From an uncultured beta proteobacterium (GTDB taxonomy: Bacteria > Pseudomonadota > Gammaproteobacteria > Burkholderiales > Rhodocyclaceae): a stretch of 5,503 nucleotides of DNA. The translations under genes were made by a program, and so were the position numbers. The notes under the pieces are model-generated. The model made no database searches. It worked only from the letters and a program-made list of their open reading frames with translations, and was not told where the DNA came from. Below, piece after piece: positions 1 through 5,503 of the stretch; the stretch's first letter is position 1; each line of letters starts with the position of its first letter. The stretch spans positions 1 to 5,503 of the forward strand of contig CAIYYE010000048.1 in assembly GCA_903930395.1 (NCBI GenBank), written 5' to 3'.

Positions 1-183
1 GGCAAAAACGAGCAGATGCGGCTGGCTGAACTGCGGATCGAGCCGCTGCTGGATCAGGCCGACTTTGATCGCCGTGCGTTCGAGCAGACCGAGCGCACCA
101 AGCGGCTTGGTCTTGCGGTCAACCTTGTTGATCAGCGAGGCTTCAATGGCCCGGTCGGGGGCTGTAATCTGAAACGAATGCAT
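1..183 (-). CDS. cobT: Nicotinate-nucleotide--dimethylbenzimidazole phosphoribosyltransferase, N-terminal part (cut by left edge)
   Basis: CobT transfers phosphoribose from nicotinate mononucleotide to 5,6-dimethylbenzimidazole, giving alpha-ribazole 5'-phosphate for the cobalamin lower ligand; it is cytosolic. Only the first 61 residues are in the window; the rest lies beyond position 1. What can be seen is the typical CobT N-terminus: a short helix, then KTKPLGALGLLE (residues 24-35), a Q-rich segment ending in LDPQF, and PHLLVFA (55-61), the strand that in the family leads into the GDHG motif. The ATG at 183-181 has a GGAG Shine-Dalgarno at 193-190 (minus strand) with a 6-base spacer, which fixes the start. 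It is preceded by a cobalamin riboswitch and an intrinsic terminator on the same strand, which supports both identity and regulation. It diverges from cobU. Truncation is due to the window only. Confidence 0.93.
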   Translation of the reverse strand, partial: MHSFQITAPDRAIEASLINKVDRKTKPLGALGLLERTAIKVGLIQQRLDPQFSQPHLLVFA

Positions 184-193
184 CCGATTCTCC

Positions 194-255
194 AAAAGAA
201 AAAGGGCCTCGCGACATGGCTGGGCGAAAATCGCCAAAGCACTGCCGCGAAACCC
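194..255 (-). terminator. Intrinsic terminator hairpin in the cobT leader, probably the riboswitch expression platform
   Basis: Read on the minus strand, GGGTTTCGCG (255-246) can pair along its whole length with CGCGAGGCCC (213-204), using two G-U wobbles. The enclosed arm contains a second perfect hairpin, GGCGA-TTT-TCGCC (235-223). The stem is followed directly by TTTTTCTTTT (203-194), a U-tract in RNA. The structure ends one base before the cobT Shine-Dalgarno. Its place between the aptamer and the start codon suggests that ligand-bound riboswitch favours this hairpin and stops transcription before cobT. A small competing hairpin, CCTG-TGGA-CAGG (265-254), overlaps the first bases of the terminator stem and might take part in switching. 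The pairing is seen by eye; the switching mechanism is inferred. Confidence 0.8.
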
Positions 256-280
256 TGTCCACAGGCTTCCCGAGAGGACT

Positions 281-460
281 CGACACGTCTTCTGGCTTTC
301 GGATCAGCCGGTTTGCTGCGCCTTCCCGGCTTTCACCAGTGGCATCGTGCAGCTTCCGTCCCCGATTACAGCGGCGGGCCCGCCCCGGATTTGCACCGGG
401 TTCCGTTACGTCGAATCGGAGGCATTATCCGGCTTGCCGGCGAGGGGCGCAATCACCTAC
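281..460 (-). ncRNA. Cobalamin (adenosylcobalamin) riboswitch upstream of cobT
   Basis: The minus strand carries the conserved cobalamin-aptamer blocks in the right order. These are AGGTG near the 5' end (about 459-454), a CCGGCAAGCCGG hairpin, GGAACCCGGTGCAAATCC (404-387), CCCGCCGCTGTAA (378-366), GCCACTGG (343-336), GCCGGGAAGGCGC (330-318), and a B12 box resembling AAGCCAGGAGACCTGCC, here AAAGCCAGAAGACGTGTC (299-282). The B12 box departs from consensus at a few bases. The family binds adenosylcobalamin and lowers expression of B12 synthesis or uptake genes. Here it lies about 100 bases before cobT with a terminator hairpin between, so it should repress cobT transcription elongation. The outer P1 helix was not resolved, so both ends are approximate. 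Its 5' end lies about 10 bases from the divergent cobU start codon. Confidence 0.93.
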
Positions 461-470
461 AGTTCGCTCC

Positions 471-1043
471 ATGAAAGAACTGATCCTCGGCGGCGCCCGC
501 TCCGGCAAGAGCCTGCTGGCCGAACAACGCGCCCGCGAATCCAATCTCAAGGTCATCTACCTCGCCACCGCCCAGGCGCTCGATGGCGAAATGGCGCGTC
601 GCGTCGCCCATCATCGCGAACGCCGCCCGGCCGACTGGGGCTGCGTCGAAGAAACCCTGCACCTTGCCGCCCGCCTGCGCGAACTGGCGGCGCCGGACAC
701 CTGCGTCCTGATCGATTGCCTGACCCTCTGGCTGTCCAACCTGCTTTTCGCCGGCCAGGCGGCGGCCCAGGCCGAAGCCGGCGAAGCCATCGCCTGCCCG
801 CTGTTTCGCGACGAAACGGCGGCGCTGATCGACATGCTGCCGAAATTGCCCGGCCACATCATTCTGGTCTCCAACGAAGTCGGCTGGGGCATCGTGCCCA
901 TGCACCCGGTGTCGCGCCTCTTCGCCGACGAGCAGGGCCGGCTCAACCAGCGCGTCGCAGCAGTCTGCGAGCAGGTCACGCTGGTCGCCGCCGGTTTGCC
1001 ACTCTCCCTGAAGCAGACAGCCGCCCAAGCTGCTTTGTGCTAG
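471..1043 (+). CDS. cobU: Bifunctional adenosylcobinamide kinase / adenosylcobinamide-phosphate guanylyltransferase
   Basis: CobU phosphorylates adenosylcobinamide and then attaches GMP from GTP, giving AdoCbi-GDP for nucleotide-loop assembly; it is a soluble P-loop enzyme. The 190-residue product (Salmonella CobU is about 180) starts with the family hallmark: a beta strand and P-loop GGARSGKS (7-14). Next come YLATAQ (30-35), a DGEM segment, and a His-His pair (47-48) in the position of the His that Salmonella CobU guanylylates, followed by RRP..W. LIDCLTLWLSNLL (80-92) and SNEVGWGIVP (134-143) with GRLNQRVA complete the fold. The ATG at 471 is chosen because the P-loop begins six residues later; the frame is open further upstream, but that part is antisense riboswitch. 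No convincing Shine-Dalgarno precedes it. A weak -10-like CATTAT (423-428) lies upstream with no good -35. It diverges from cobT. Confidence 0.95.
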   Translation: MKELILGGARSGKSLLAEQRARESNLKVIYLATAQALDGEMARRVAHHRERRPADWGCVEETLHLAARLRELAAPDTCVLIDCLTLWLSNLLFAGQAAAQAEAGEAIACPLFRDETAALIDMLPKLPGHIILVSNEVGWGIVPMHPVSRLFADEQGRLNQRVAAVCEQVTLVAAGLPLSLKQTAAQAALC

Positions 1044-1078
1044 CCTGACCGGCCACCCGGCACGTTCAGGAGAACGCC

Positions 1079-1504
1079 ATGCCCCTCTTCACCCGCCTGA
1101 CCGCCTTGTGCCAGGTCCTCGAAAAACACGCCACCCTGCCCGTCCGCATCAGCCGCCCCGAAGCCGCCCCCGGCCTCTACATCTGGCCCTGGCGCATCGA
1201 GGAAGACACCCGCGTACGCAGCACACCACTGCCCCGTTCGGCCGACAGCGACCCGCTGACCAGCGTCCCTGCCCCGGCCATCCACTTTCTCGTACTGTCG
1301 AGCACGAGTCTGGATGGCGAAACCATCGCCGCGCTGGAATCGGCCCGTCGGGCCTTGCTCGAAACCCCGGTTTTCGAGGTCGGGAACGGCCGCGTCAGCG
1401 TCATGCCGGCGACGCTGAGCACGGGCGAACTGACTGATCTGTTTACCGCCGCAGCCATCCCGCTGCGCCTTTGTCTCGCTTACACGCTGCGCTCGACAGC
1501 CTGA
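1079..1504 (+). CDS. Small protein resembling the Pvc16/DUF4255 family; function unknown
   Basis: A 141-residue soluble protein with no signal peptide or membrane segment. An AGGAG at 1068-1072, six bases before the ATG, supports the start. By eye it resembles the N-terminal Pvc16 (DUF4255) domain known from contractile-injection and phage-tail-like clusters. The matching order is: a strand with LYIWPWRIEED (about 38-48) then a basic 'PLPR' segment, AIHFLVLS (about 67-74), an amphipathic helix ending in 'ALLETPVF', then VSVMPATLSTGELTDLF and a closing 'LCLAYTLRS' strand. In that family the equivalent parts read roughly LYLYRVEEN, LHYLLT, ALH..PVL, L..E.LS.EEL..LW and Y.VR. The resemblance is from memory, not from a search, and no tail or sheath genes are in the window. 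It lies 35 bases after cobU and 38 bases before the kinase gene, all on the same strand, so co-transcription is plausible. Confidence 0.6.
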   Translation: MPLFTRLTALCQVLEKHATLPVRISRPEAAPGLYIWPWRIEEDTRVRSTPLPRSADSDPLTSVPAPAIHFLVLSSTSLDGETIAALESARRALLETPVFEVGNGRVSVMPATLSTGELTDLFTAAAIPLRLCLAYTLRSTA

Positions 1505-1531
1505 CGGGTTATGCTTCGGCAAAACAGAGCC

Positions 1532-1536
1532 GGAGA
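1532..1536 (+). promoter_or_regulatory. Ribosome binding site that decides the histidine kinase start
   Basis: GGAGA lies six bases before the ATG at 1543. The same frame has an earlier ATG at 1471, but that one sits inside the preceding gene, would overlap it by 34 bases, and has no comparable purine-rich site. The start at 1543 is therefore preferred. Confidence 0.65.
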
Positions 1537-1542
1537 CAAGGC

Positions 1543-2151
1543 ATGCATAAACTGCTCGACATCCTCGCGTCGGGTGTCCATGACGCCAAAAATCAGCTAT
1601 TCATCGCCGAATCGCTGATTGCCGCCAGCGAGGCCGCTCACGGCATCGAAATGGCGGAAGCCCGCTACGCCATCGAATCGGCTGCCACGCGCCTGTCGCG
1701 AACCCTGACCGCCTACCATCTGCTGCGCCAGGATGCCGTCGCCGCCATCACGCCAGCCATCGTCGGCGACATCTGCGCCGAAGTCATGCTCGCCCAGCAC
1801 AAGCATCTTGCCGTCCGCAAGGTAACCCTCGACGTCGATTGCGCCGTCTTCGACGAATGGCCTCTCGACCGCGACCTGATCACCGACATGCTCAACAATG
1901 CCGTCCAGAATGCCGGCCGTTATGCCCGCCAGACCGTTCGCCTGAGCGCCACGACGAACGATGGCTGGCTTTGCCTGCGCGTCGAGGACGACGGACCGGG
2001 CTTTGCCTCCCTACCGCCGACACAAGGCACCGGGCTGATGGTTGCCGAGCGCCTGGCCCGCCTGCACCATCGCCGGGAGCGGCAGGGCAGTCTGCATTTA
2101 AGCAACAACGGGGCACTGGGCGGCGCCTGTTTCGAGCTTCGCCTGCCCTGA
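1543..2151 (+). CDS. Soluble sensor-less histidine kinase
   Basis: A 202-residue cytosolic kinase consisting only of a dimerisation/phosphoacceptor part and an HATPase domain. The likely phosphoacceptor is His13 in GVHDAKNQL (11-19), resembling the H-box of HDxKN-type kinases. A helical hairpin follows to about residue 65. The ATP-binding domain shows an N-box DMLNNAVQNAGRYA (115-128), a G1 box EDDGPGF (148-154), and a G2-like GTGLMVAERLARLH (162-175), ending in a strand 'GACFELRLP'. There is no transmembrane segment, PAS, GAF or HAMP domain, so the signal must come from a partner or an unlinked input. The stop codon shares one base with the next start (TGATG), so it is very probably translationally coupled to the response regulator, its presumed cognate partner. 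The ATG at 1543 is chosen on its ribosome binding site. Confidence 0.87.
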   Translation: MHKLLDILASGVHDAKNQLFIAESLIAASEAAHGIEMAEARYAIESAATRLSRTLTAYHLLRQDAVAAITPAIVGDICAEVMLAQHKHLAVRKVTLDVDCAVFDEWPLDRDLITDMLNNAVQNAGRYARQTVRLSATTNDGWLCLRVEDDGPGFASLPPTQGTGLMVAERLARLHHRRERQGSLHLSNNGALGGACFELRLP

Positions 2152-3518
2152 TGGTCGACTACAGCAAAAAACGCTTCCTCGTTATCGACGATCAGCCCCA
2201 GGCCCGCGATGCCCTGCGCACCGTCGCCCAGCAATTGGGCGCCTTCCTGGTCGAATTCGCCACCAACTACCAGGATGCGATTTTTCGTATCCGCAATAAT
2301 GCCCCCGACATCATTCTGTGCGACTACATGCTGGGTGACGGCCGCTCCGGCCAGCAATTGCTGGAGGAGCTACGGCGCTTCAGCCTGCTCGCCGACGAAA
2401 CGATCTTCATGATGGTCACCGGTGAACAATCCTACGAACAGGTTGTTTCTGCCGTCGAACTGATCCCTGACGATTACATCATCAAGCCGTTTTCACCGGA
2501 CAAACTGCTGTTGCGACTTGAGCGCATCGTTGCCAAAAAGCAGTTCTTCTCCGCCTATTACAAGGAGAAACGCAAGCAGGAATACGCCCGGGCGCTGGCC
2601 ATACTTGAAGCGACCGGCGCCAGTGAAGCCGGGCGGCCGTATCGCTTCGAGATCCTGCGTCAGCGGGCCGAGGTCTTTCTCGCCAGCGGCGATGCGAAAT
2701 CGGCCGAAAGCGCGTATCGCGACATCCTCGAAAACTACGAATTCCCGTGGGCTCGAGCCGGCGTCGCCCGTTCGCTGCACAAACAGAATCGCCTGCAGGA
2801 GGCCCGCCAGGAAATCGACCGGGTAGTCGCCACCACACCGAATTTCTTCGATGCCGGCGATCTCAAGGCCAGCATCTGCATGGCCCAGGGCGAACACGGC
2901 GAAGCCCAGCAAATTCTCGACGAAATCGCCCGGAAAACGCCCCGCAACTATCTCCGCAAGCGCCTGCTGGCCGAAGCTGCCACGCTGAATGGTGATACCG
3001 ACGTGGCACTGGCGGCGATGGCCGACGTCATCGCCAACGACACCATGCCCGGTGCCATTTCAGCCGAGGACAGGCTGGCCATCGCCCGCAGCCATGTCAA
3101 TGCCGGCGACAAGATCACAGCCGAGAAGGTGCTGCTGGGCATACGCGACGCCGAGGTGCAAAAAATGGCCTTGACCGAGCAGGCCAGCTTCGCCGCTCTG
3201 CTCGCCATCAGTTCCGTCGAGAAAGGCACACCGCGCTTTGTCGGACTGCGCCCGGCCCTGCTCAGTGCCGACTTCGATGCAACGCACCGGGTCGATATCA
3301 TGCGCGCCGCCCTCGGCCTCAAAGATAACGAACTGGCTGACCTGCATGCGGAGCAACTGATGGCCGGTGCCGACGCCAAAAAAGTGTTCGCCACCCTGCG
3401 CGCCCAATATGCACTGCATGGTCGGGAAAAAGACCTGCGGGAAATCCAGCGCCAGGTGGCACTCCAGCGCATCAAACACGAGGAACCCCGAAGCGAAGGG
3501 CCGAGCGCCGCAGCTTGA
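2151..3518 (+). CDS. Response regulator with C-terminal TPR-like helical region
   Basis: A 455-residue cytosolic response regulator. Residues about 7-127 form a CheY-like receiver with the full active site: acidic pair Asp13-Asp14, phosphoacceptor Asp58 in ILCDYMLGDG, switch Thr90 in MVTGE, and Lys112 in IIKPF. A linker helix rich in Lys/Arg/Tyr (about 128-147) leads into a long all-helical part. From about residue 165 this has TPR-like spacing, for example RQRAEVFLASGDAKSAESAY, ARAGVARSLHKQNRLQEARQ and ASICMAQGEHGEAQQIL, with degenerate helices on to about residue 440. There is no DNA-binding, GGDEF, EAL or HD-GYP output, so it probably acts through protein-protein contacts. Its start overlaps the kinase stop by one base. 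It ends 37 bases from the convergent cobQ. The regulated process cannot be read from the sequence. Confidence 0.9.
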   Translation: MVDYSKKRFLVIDDQPQARDALRTVAQQLGAFLVEFATNYQDAIFRIRNNAPDIILCDYMLGDGRSGQQLLEELRRFSLLADETIFMMVTGEQSYEQVVSAVELIPDDYIIKPFSPDKLLLRLERIVAKKQFFSAYYKEKRKQEYARALAILEATGASEAGRPYRFEILRQRAEVFLASGDAKSAESAYRDILENYEFPWARAGVARSLHKQNRLQEARQEIDRVVATTPNFFDAGDLKASICMAQGEHGEAQQILDEIARKTPRNYLRKRLLAEAATLNGDTDVALAAMADVIANDTMPGAISAEDRLAIARSHVNAGDKITAEKVLLGIRDAEVQKMALTEQASFAALLAISSVEKGTPRFVGLRPALLSADFDATHRVDIMRAALGLKDNELADLHAEQLMAGADAKKVFATLRAQYALHGREKDLREIQRQVALQRIKHEEPRSEGPSAAA

Positions 3519-3555
3519 TCAGGCGAAGGTCCCTCCCCGGCGTCCGCTCCTGCGC

Positions 3556-5031
3556 TCAGACCAGGCGGTGCGCCATGAGCAGGGCATCCATTTTTTGCCA
3601 GTCCAGGGAGGCCTCGACCGAATCGGCCAAGCGATCGAGATCGGCCTCGCGCCGAGCCGCGAAATCGACCTGTTCGCTTTCAGCCATGCCGGCCCAGGAG
3701 AGCAGTGCCGTCAAGGCTTCAGGATGGTCGAAAACACCGTGGCAGTACGTGGCAAAAACCTGACCGTCGGCTGAAATGGCGCCATCGTGGCGACCATCGG
3801 CCAACCGGATGGCGCTGTGCGCCAGCCCCTCGCCCCGCGTCACGCCCAGATGAATCTCATAGCCTGCCATGGCTGGCTGACCCGGCAGCGACAAGTGACC
3901 ACTCACATTCCGCAATTGCTTCTCGGTCTCCAGCGTCGTTTCAACATCGAGCACCGCCAGCCCCTGTGTGCTGCCCGGCTGGCCCTCCAGTCCCTGCGGA
4001 TCGTGGATCATCCGGCCCAGCATCTGGTAGCCGCCGCACAGGCCGACGACCTTGCCACCGTAGCGCAAATGTTTCTGGATAGCCTTCGCCCAGCCCTTTT
4101 CACGCAGCCAGTCGATATCGGCACGCACCGCCTTGGAGCCGGGCAGGACAATCAGATCTGCGGCGGGCGGGGTTTCGCCCGGACCTATCCAGCGGAAATC
4201 AACTTCCGGATGGAGGCGCAGCGGATCGAGGTCGTTGTGATTGGAAACGCGGGGATAAGCCGGCGCGATGACCTTGAGTTTTGCCGCTTTTTTCCCGTCG
4301 ACGGCCGCCGTTGCAATGGCGTCCTCGGCATCGAGCATGAGGCCTTGCAGATAGGGCAAGACACCGAGAACCGGCTTGCCAGTGCGCTCTTCCAGCCAGC
4401 TCAGGCCGGACTCGAGCAAAGCGATGTCGCCACGGAAACGGTTGATGACAAAACCCTTGACCCGGTTCTGCTCGGATGGCGAAAGCAGATCGAGCGTACC
4501 GACGAGATGGGCAAACACCCCGCCCCGGTCGATATCGGCGATCAGGATGACCGGGCAATCAACCGCTTCGGCAAAGCCCATGTTGGCGATGTCGCGGTCA
4601 CGCAGATTGATTTCCGCCGGCGACCCGGCCCCTTCGACCACCACACAGTCGTACGCCGCCGTCAGCCGCGCCCACGACTCAAGCACCGCGCCCATCGCCC
4701 GCGGCTTGTAGTCGTGATAAGCCTTGGCATCGAGATCGAAGGCTACCTTGCCATGAATGATGACCTGCGCCTGCTTGTCCGTCGTCGGCTTCAAGAGCAC
4801 CGGATTGAAATCGGTCTGTGGCGCCAGGCCGCAAGCCTGCGCCTGCAAGGCCTGGGCCCGCCCTATCTCGCCACCATCGACCGTCACGGCAGAATTGAGC
4901 GCCATGTTCTGCGGCTTGAACGGCGCAACGCGCACGCCGCGCCGCTGCAGGATACGGCACAGCGCCGCAACCAGCGTCGTCTTGCCGGCATCGGAGGTAG
5001 TGCCTTGGACCATCAGGGAAGAACAGGACAT
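3556..5031 (-). CDS. cobQ: Cobyric acid synthase (glutamine-hydrolysing)
   Basis: CobQ uses ATP and glutamine to amidate adenosylcobyrinate a,c-diamide at positions b, d, e and g, giving adenosylcobyric acid; it is soluble. The 491-residue product is of normal family length. The N-terminal dethiobiotin-synthetase-like domain has the P-loop [11 protein letters not shown] (9-19), [11 protein letters not shown] (37-47), [24 protein letters not shown] (130-143) and [10 protein letters not shown] (165-174). The C-terminal class I glutamine amidotransferase domain carries [11 protein letters not shown] (295-305), the nucleophile Cys332 in [10 protein letters not shown] (330-339), and His431 in YCHGVFDHP. 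The start at 5031 gives a six-residue lead before MVQGTT; the in-frame ATG at 5013 (485 residues) is a real alternative, and neither has a good Shine-Dalgarno. The frame stays open upstream to 5394, but that stretch is antisense to bluB. It converges on the response regulator gene and diverges from bluB. Confidence 0.95.
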   Translation of the reverse strand: MSCSSLMVQGTTSDAGKTTLVAALCRILQRRGVRVAPFKPQNMALNSAVTVDGGEIGRAQALQAQACGLAPQTDFNPVLLKPTTDKQAQVIIHGKVAFDLDAKAYHDYKPRAMGAVLESWARLTAAYDCVVVEGAGSPAEINLRDRDIANMGFAEAVDCPVILIADIDRGGVFAHLVGTLDLLSPSEQNRVKGFVINRFRGDIALLESGLSWLEERTGKPVLGVLPYLQGLMLDAEDAIATAAVDGKKAAKLKVIAPAYPRVSNHNDLDPLRLHPEVDFRWIGPGETPPAADLIVLPGSKAVRADIDWLREKGWAKAIQKHLRYGGKVVGLCGGYQMLGRMIHDPQGLEGQPGSTQGLAVLDVETTLETEKQLRNVSGHLSLPGQPAMAGYEIHLGVTRGEGLAHSAIRLADGRHDGAISADGQVFATYCHGVFDHPEALTALLSWAGMAESEQVDFAARREADLDRLADSVEASLDWQKMDALLMAHRLV

Positions 5032-5063
5032 AGCGGGCAAATGTGTAAAAAGTTGGCAATTAT

Positions 5064-5114
5064 GGCACCATCGCTCCGGCCCGAAATTGGTTTCGGGCGA
5101 TGTCTCCAGGTGCC
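5064..5114. repeat. Nested inverted repeat between cobQ and bluB
   Basis: Three pairings nest about one centre. GCCCGAAA (5079-5086) and TTTCGGGC (5091-5098) form a perfect 8-bp stem with a TTGG loop. ATCG (5070-5073) and CGAT (5098-5101) extend it outward if the closing G-C pair is given up. GGCACC (5064-5069) pairs with GGTGCC (5109-5114). The arms are separated by bulges of about 6 and 7 bases. No U-tract follows on either strand, so it does not look like an ordinary terminator. It lies 33 bases before the cobQ start and 46 bases before the bluB start, where a promoter operator or a structured bluB leader would sit. The conserved cobalamin-riboswitch blocks are absent here. The pairing is seen; the role is unknown. 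Confidence 0.5.
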
Positions 5115-5160
5115 CCAGTGACGGATTTCTGCCACAGGCAATGTTCCAGAAGGGGAATCC

Positions 5161-5503
5161 ATGGAAAATCCATCCGCGCCGCAGGCGCAAGCTTTTTCCG
5201 ACGCTGACCGGGCGGCGGTCTATCAGGCCATTTTCAGCCGCCGCGACGTGCGCGGCCAGTTTCTGCCGACACCCGTCCCCGATGATCTGCTCGGCCGCGT
5301 GCTGATGGCGGCTCACCACGCGCCGTCGGTCGGCTTCATGCAGCCGTGGAACTTTCTGCTGGTCCGTTCGAACGAGGTCAAGCAGCGCGTTCATGACGTC
5401 TTCGCCGAGGCCAATGCCGAAGCGGCGCTGATGTTCCCGGACGCCAGGCGCGCGATATACCGCCAGCTCAAGCTGCAGGGCATTCTTGAGGCGCCGATCA
5501 ACC
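5161..5503 (+). CDS. bluB: 5,6-dimethylbenzimidazole synthase, N-terminal part (cut by right edge)
   Basis: BluB is a flavin-destroying enzyme of the nitroreductase-like fold. It cleaves FMNH2 with O2 to make 5,6-dimethylbenzimidazole, the lower ligand that CobT activates. The window holds the first 114 codons, about half of the protein. Characteristic stretches are [12 protein letters not shown] (25-36), whose Asp29 probably matches the catalytic Asp32 of the Sinorhizobium enzyme, [16 protein letters not shown] (50-65), the flavin-binding block, an [10 protein letters not shown] segment, and [12 protein letters not shown] at the edge, which in the family runs on to the LC..CD region. The ATG at 5161 has AGGGG (5151-5155) five bases upstream. 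It diverges from cobQ over a 129-base gap containing a nested inverted repeat. Making its own DMB implies O2-dependent ligand synthesis, consistent with an aerobic or facultative organism. Confidence 0.95.
   Translation, partial: MENPSAPQAQAFSDADRAAVYQAIFSRRDVRGQFLPTPVPDDLLGRVLMAAHHAPSVGFMQPWNFLLVRSNEVKQRVHDVFAEANAEAALMFPDARRAIYRQLKLQGILEAPIN

Noticed and set aside
216..470. N-terminal extension of cobU by 85 codons
   Set aside because: This DNA encodes the cobT riboswitch and terminator on the other strand. CobU proteins begin just before the P-loop, as the ATG at 471 gives.
16..474. Plus-strand open frame over the cobT start and riboswitch
   Set aside because: It runs antisense to cobT codons and structured RNA, and its translation resembles no protein family.
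453..1028. A 191-codon minus-strand open frame opposite cobU
   Set aside because: It is an antisense shadow of cobU and overlaps the riboswitch 5' end. There is no ribosome site or recognisable domain.
1839..2150. In-frame upstream extension of the response regulator
   Set aside because: It lies inside the kinase gene in another frame. The receiver domain starts correctly at the ATG at 2151, which overlaps the kinase stop.
3519..3555. Possible bidirectional terminator between the response regulator gene and cobQ
   Set aside because: The 37-base gap is GC-rich but I found no stem-loop with a U-tract on either strand.
3787..5121. A 444-codon plus-strand open frame opposite cobQ
   Set aside because: It is the antisense shadow of cobQ in GC-rich DNA. 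Its translation has no recognisable domain, while the minus-strand frame has complete CobQ motifs.
5104..5160. A second cobalamin riboswitch before bluB, suggested by AGGTGCCCC near 5108
   Set aside because: The remaining conserved blocks (GCCACTG, the CCCGC..CTGTAA core and the B12 box) are missing and there is no room for an aptamer before the start codon.
5032..5394. Upstream extension of the cobQ frame by 121 codons
   Set aside because: The stretch overlaps bluB on the opposite strand, has no CobQ-like sequence, and would make the protein far longer than the family.
1..5503. tRNA or rRNA genes, CRISPR arrays, insertion sequences
   Set aside because: No cloverleaf-like sequence, repeat-spacer pattern, transposase or terminal inverted repeats were seen on either strand.

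Overview
The window is GC-rich, densely packed bacterial DNA. Gene content, codon use and protein sequence suggest a betaproteobacterium, plausibly of the Rhodocyclales (Dechloromonas/Azonexus type). That placement is my inference from protein resemblance, not the result of a search. The theme is the late, nucleotide-loop half of cobalamin (vitamin B12) biosynthesis, with a small signalling block set inside it.

Layout, left to right. (1) Positions 1-183, minus strand: the first 61 codons of cobT, running off the left edge. (2) Positions 184-470: the cobT leader, read on the minus strand. It holds a well-conserved cobalamin riboswitch (about 281-460) followed by a strong intrinsic-terminator hairpin and U-tract (194-255) just before the cobT ribosome binding site. 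(3) Positions 471-1043, plus strand: cobU, diverging from cobT, with its start codon about 10 bases from the 5' end of the riboswitch. (4) Positions 1079-3518, plus strand: three co-oriented, tightly spaced genes. These are a small protein resembling the Pvc16/DUF4255 family, a sensor-less soluble histidine kinase, and a response regulator with a long TPR-like C-terminal part; the last two overlap by one base. (5) Positions 3556-5031, minus strand: cobQ, convergent with the signalling block. (6) Positions 5032-5160: a divergent intergenic region with a nested inverted repeat. (7) Positions 5161-5503, plus strand: the 5' part of bluB, running off the right edge.

How the genes fit together. BluB makes 5,6-dimethylbenzimidazole from FMNH2. 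CobT turns it into alpha-ribazole phosphate, the lower-ligand arm. CobQ amidates the corrin ring to cobyric acid. CobU phosphorylates adenosylcobinamide and attaches GMP, giving AdoCbi-GDP, to which alpha-ribazole is later joined. The missing partners (cobS, cobC, cobD/cbiB) may lie downstream of cobT or beyond bluB. The riboswitch should shut off the cobT transcript when adenosylcobalamin is plentiful. The two-component pair and the Pvc16-like gene have no evident link to B12; they may be neighbours or passengers of the locus.

I see no wholly new system. The most interesting points are the riboswitch/terminator leader packed against the cobU start, the solitary Pvc16-like gene next to a sensor-less kinase and TPR response regulator, and the nested palindrome between cobQ and bluB.
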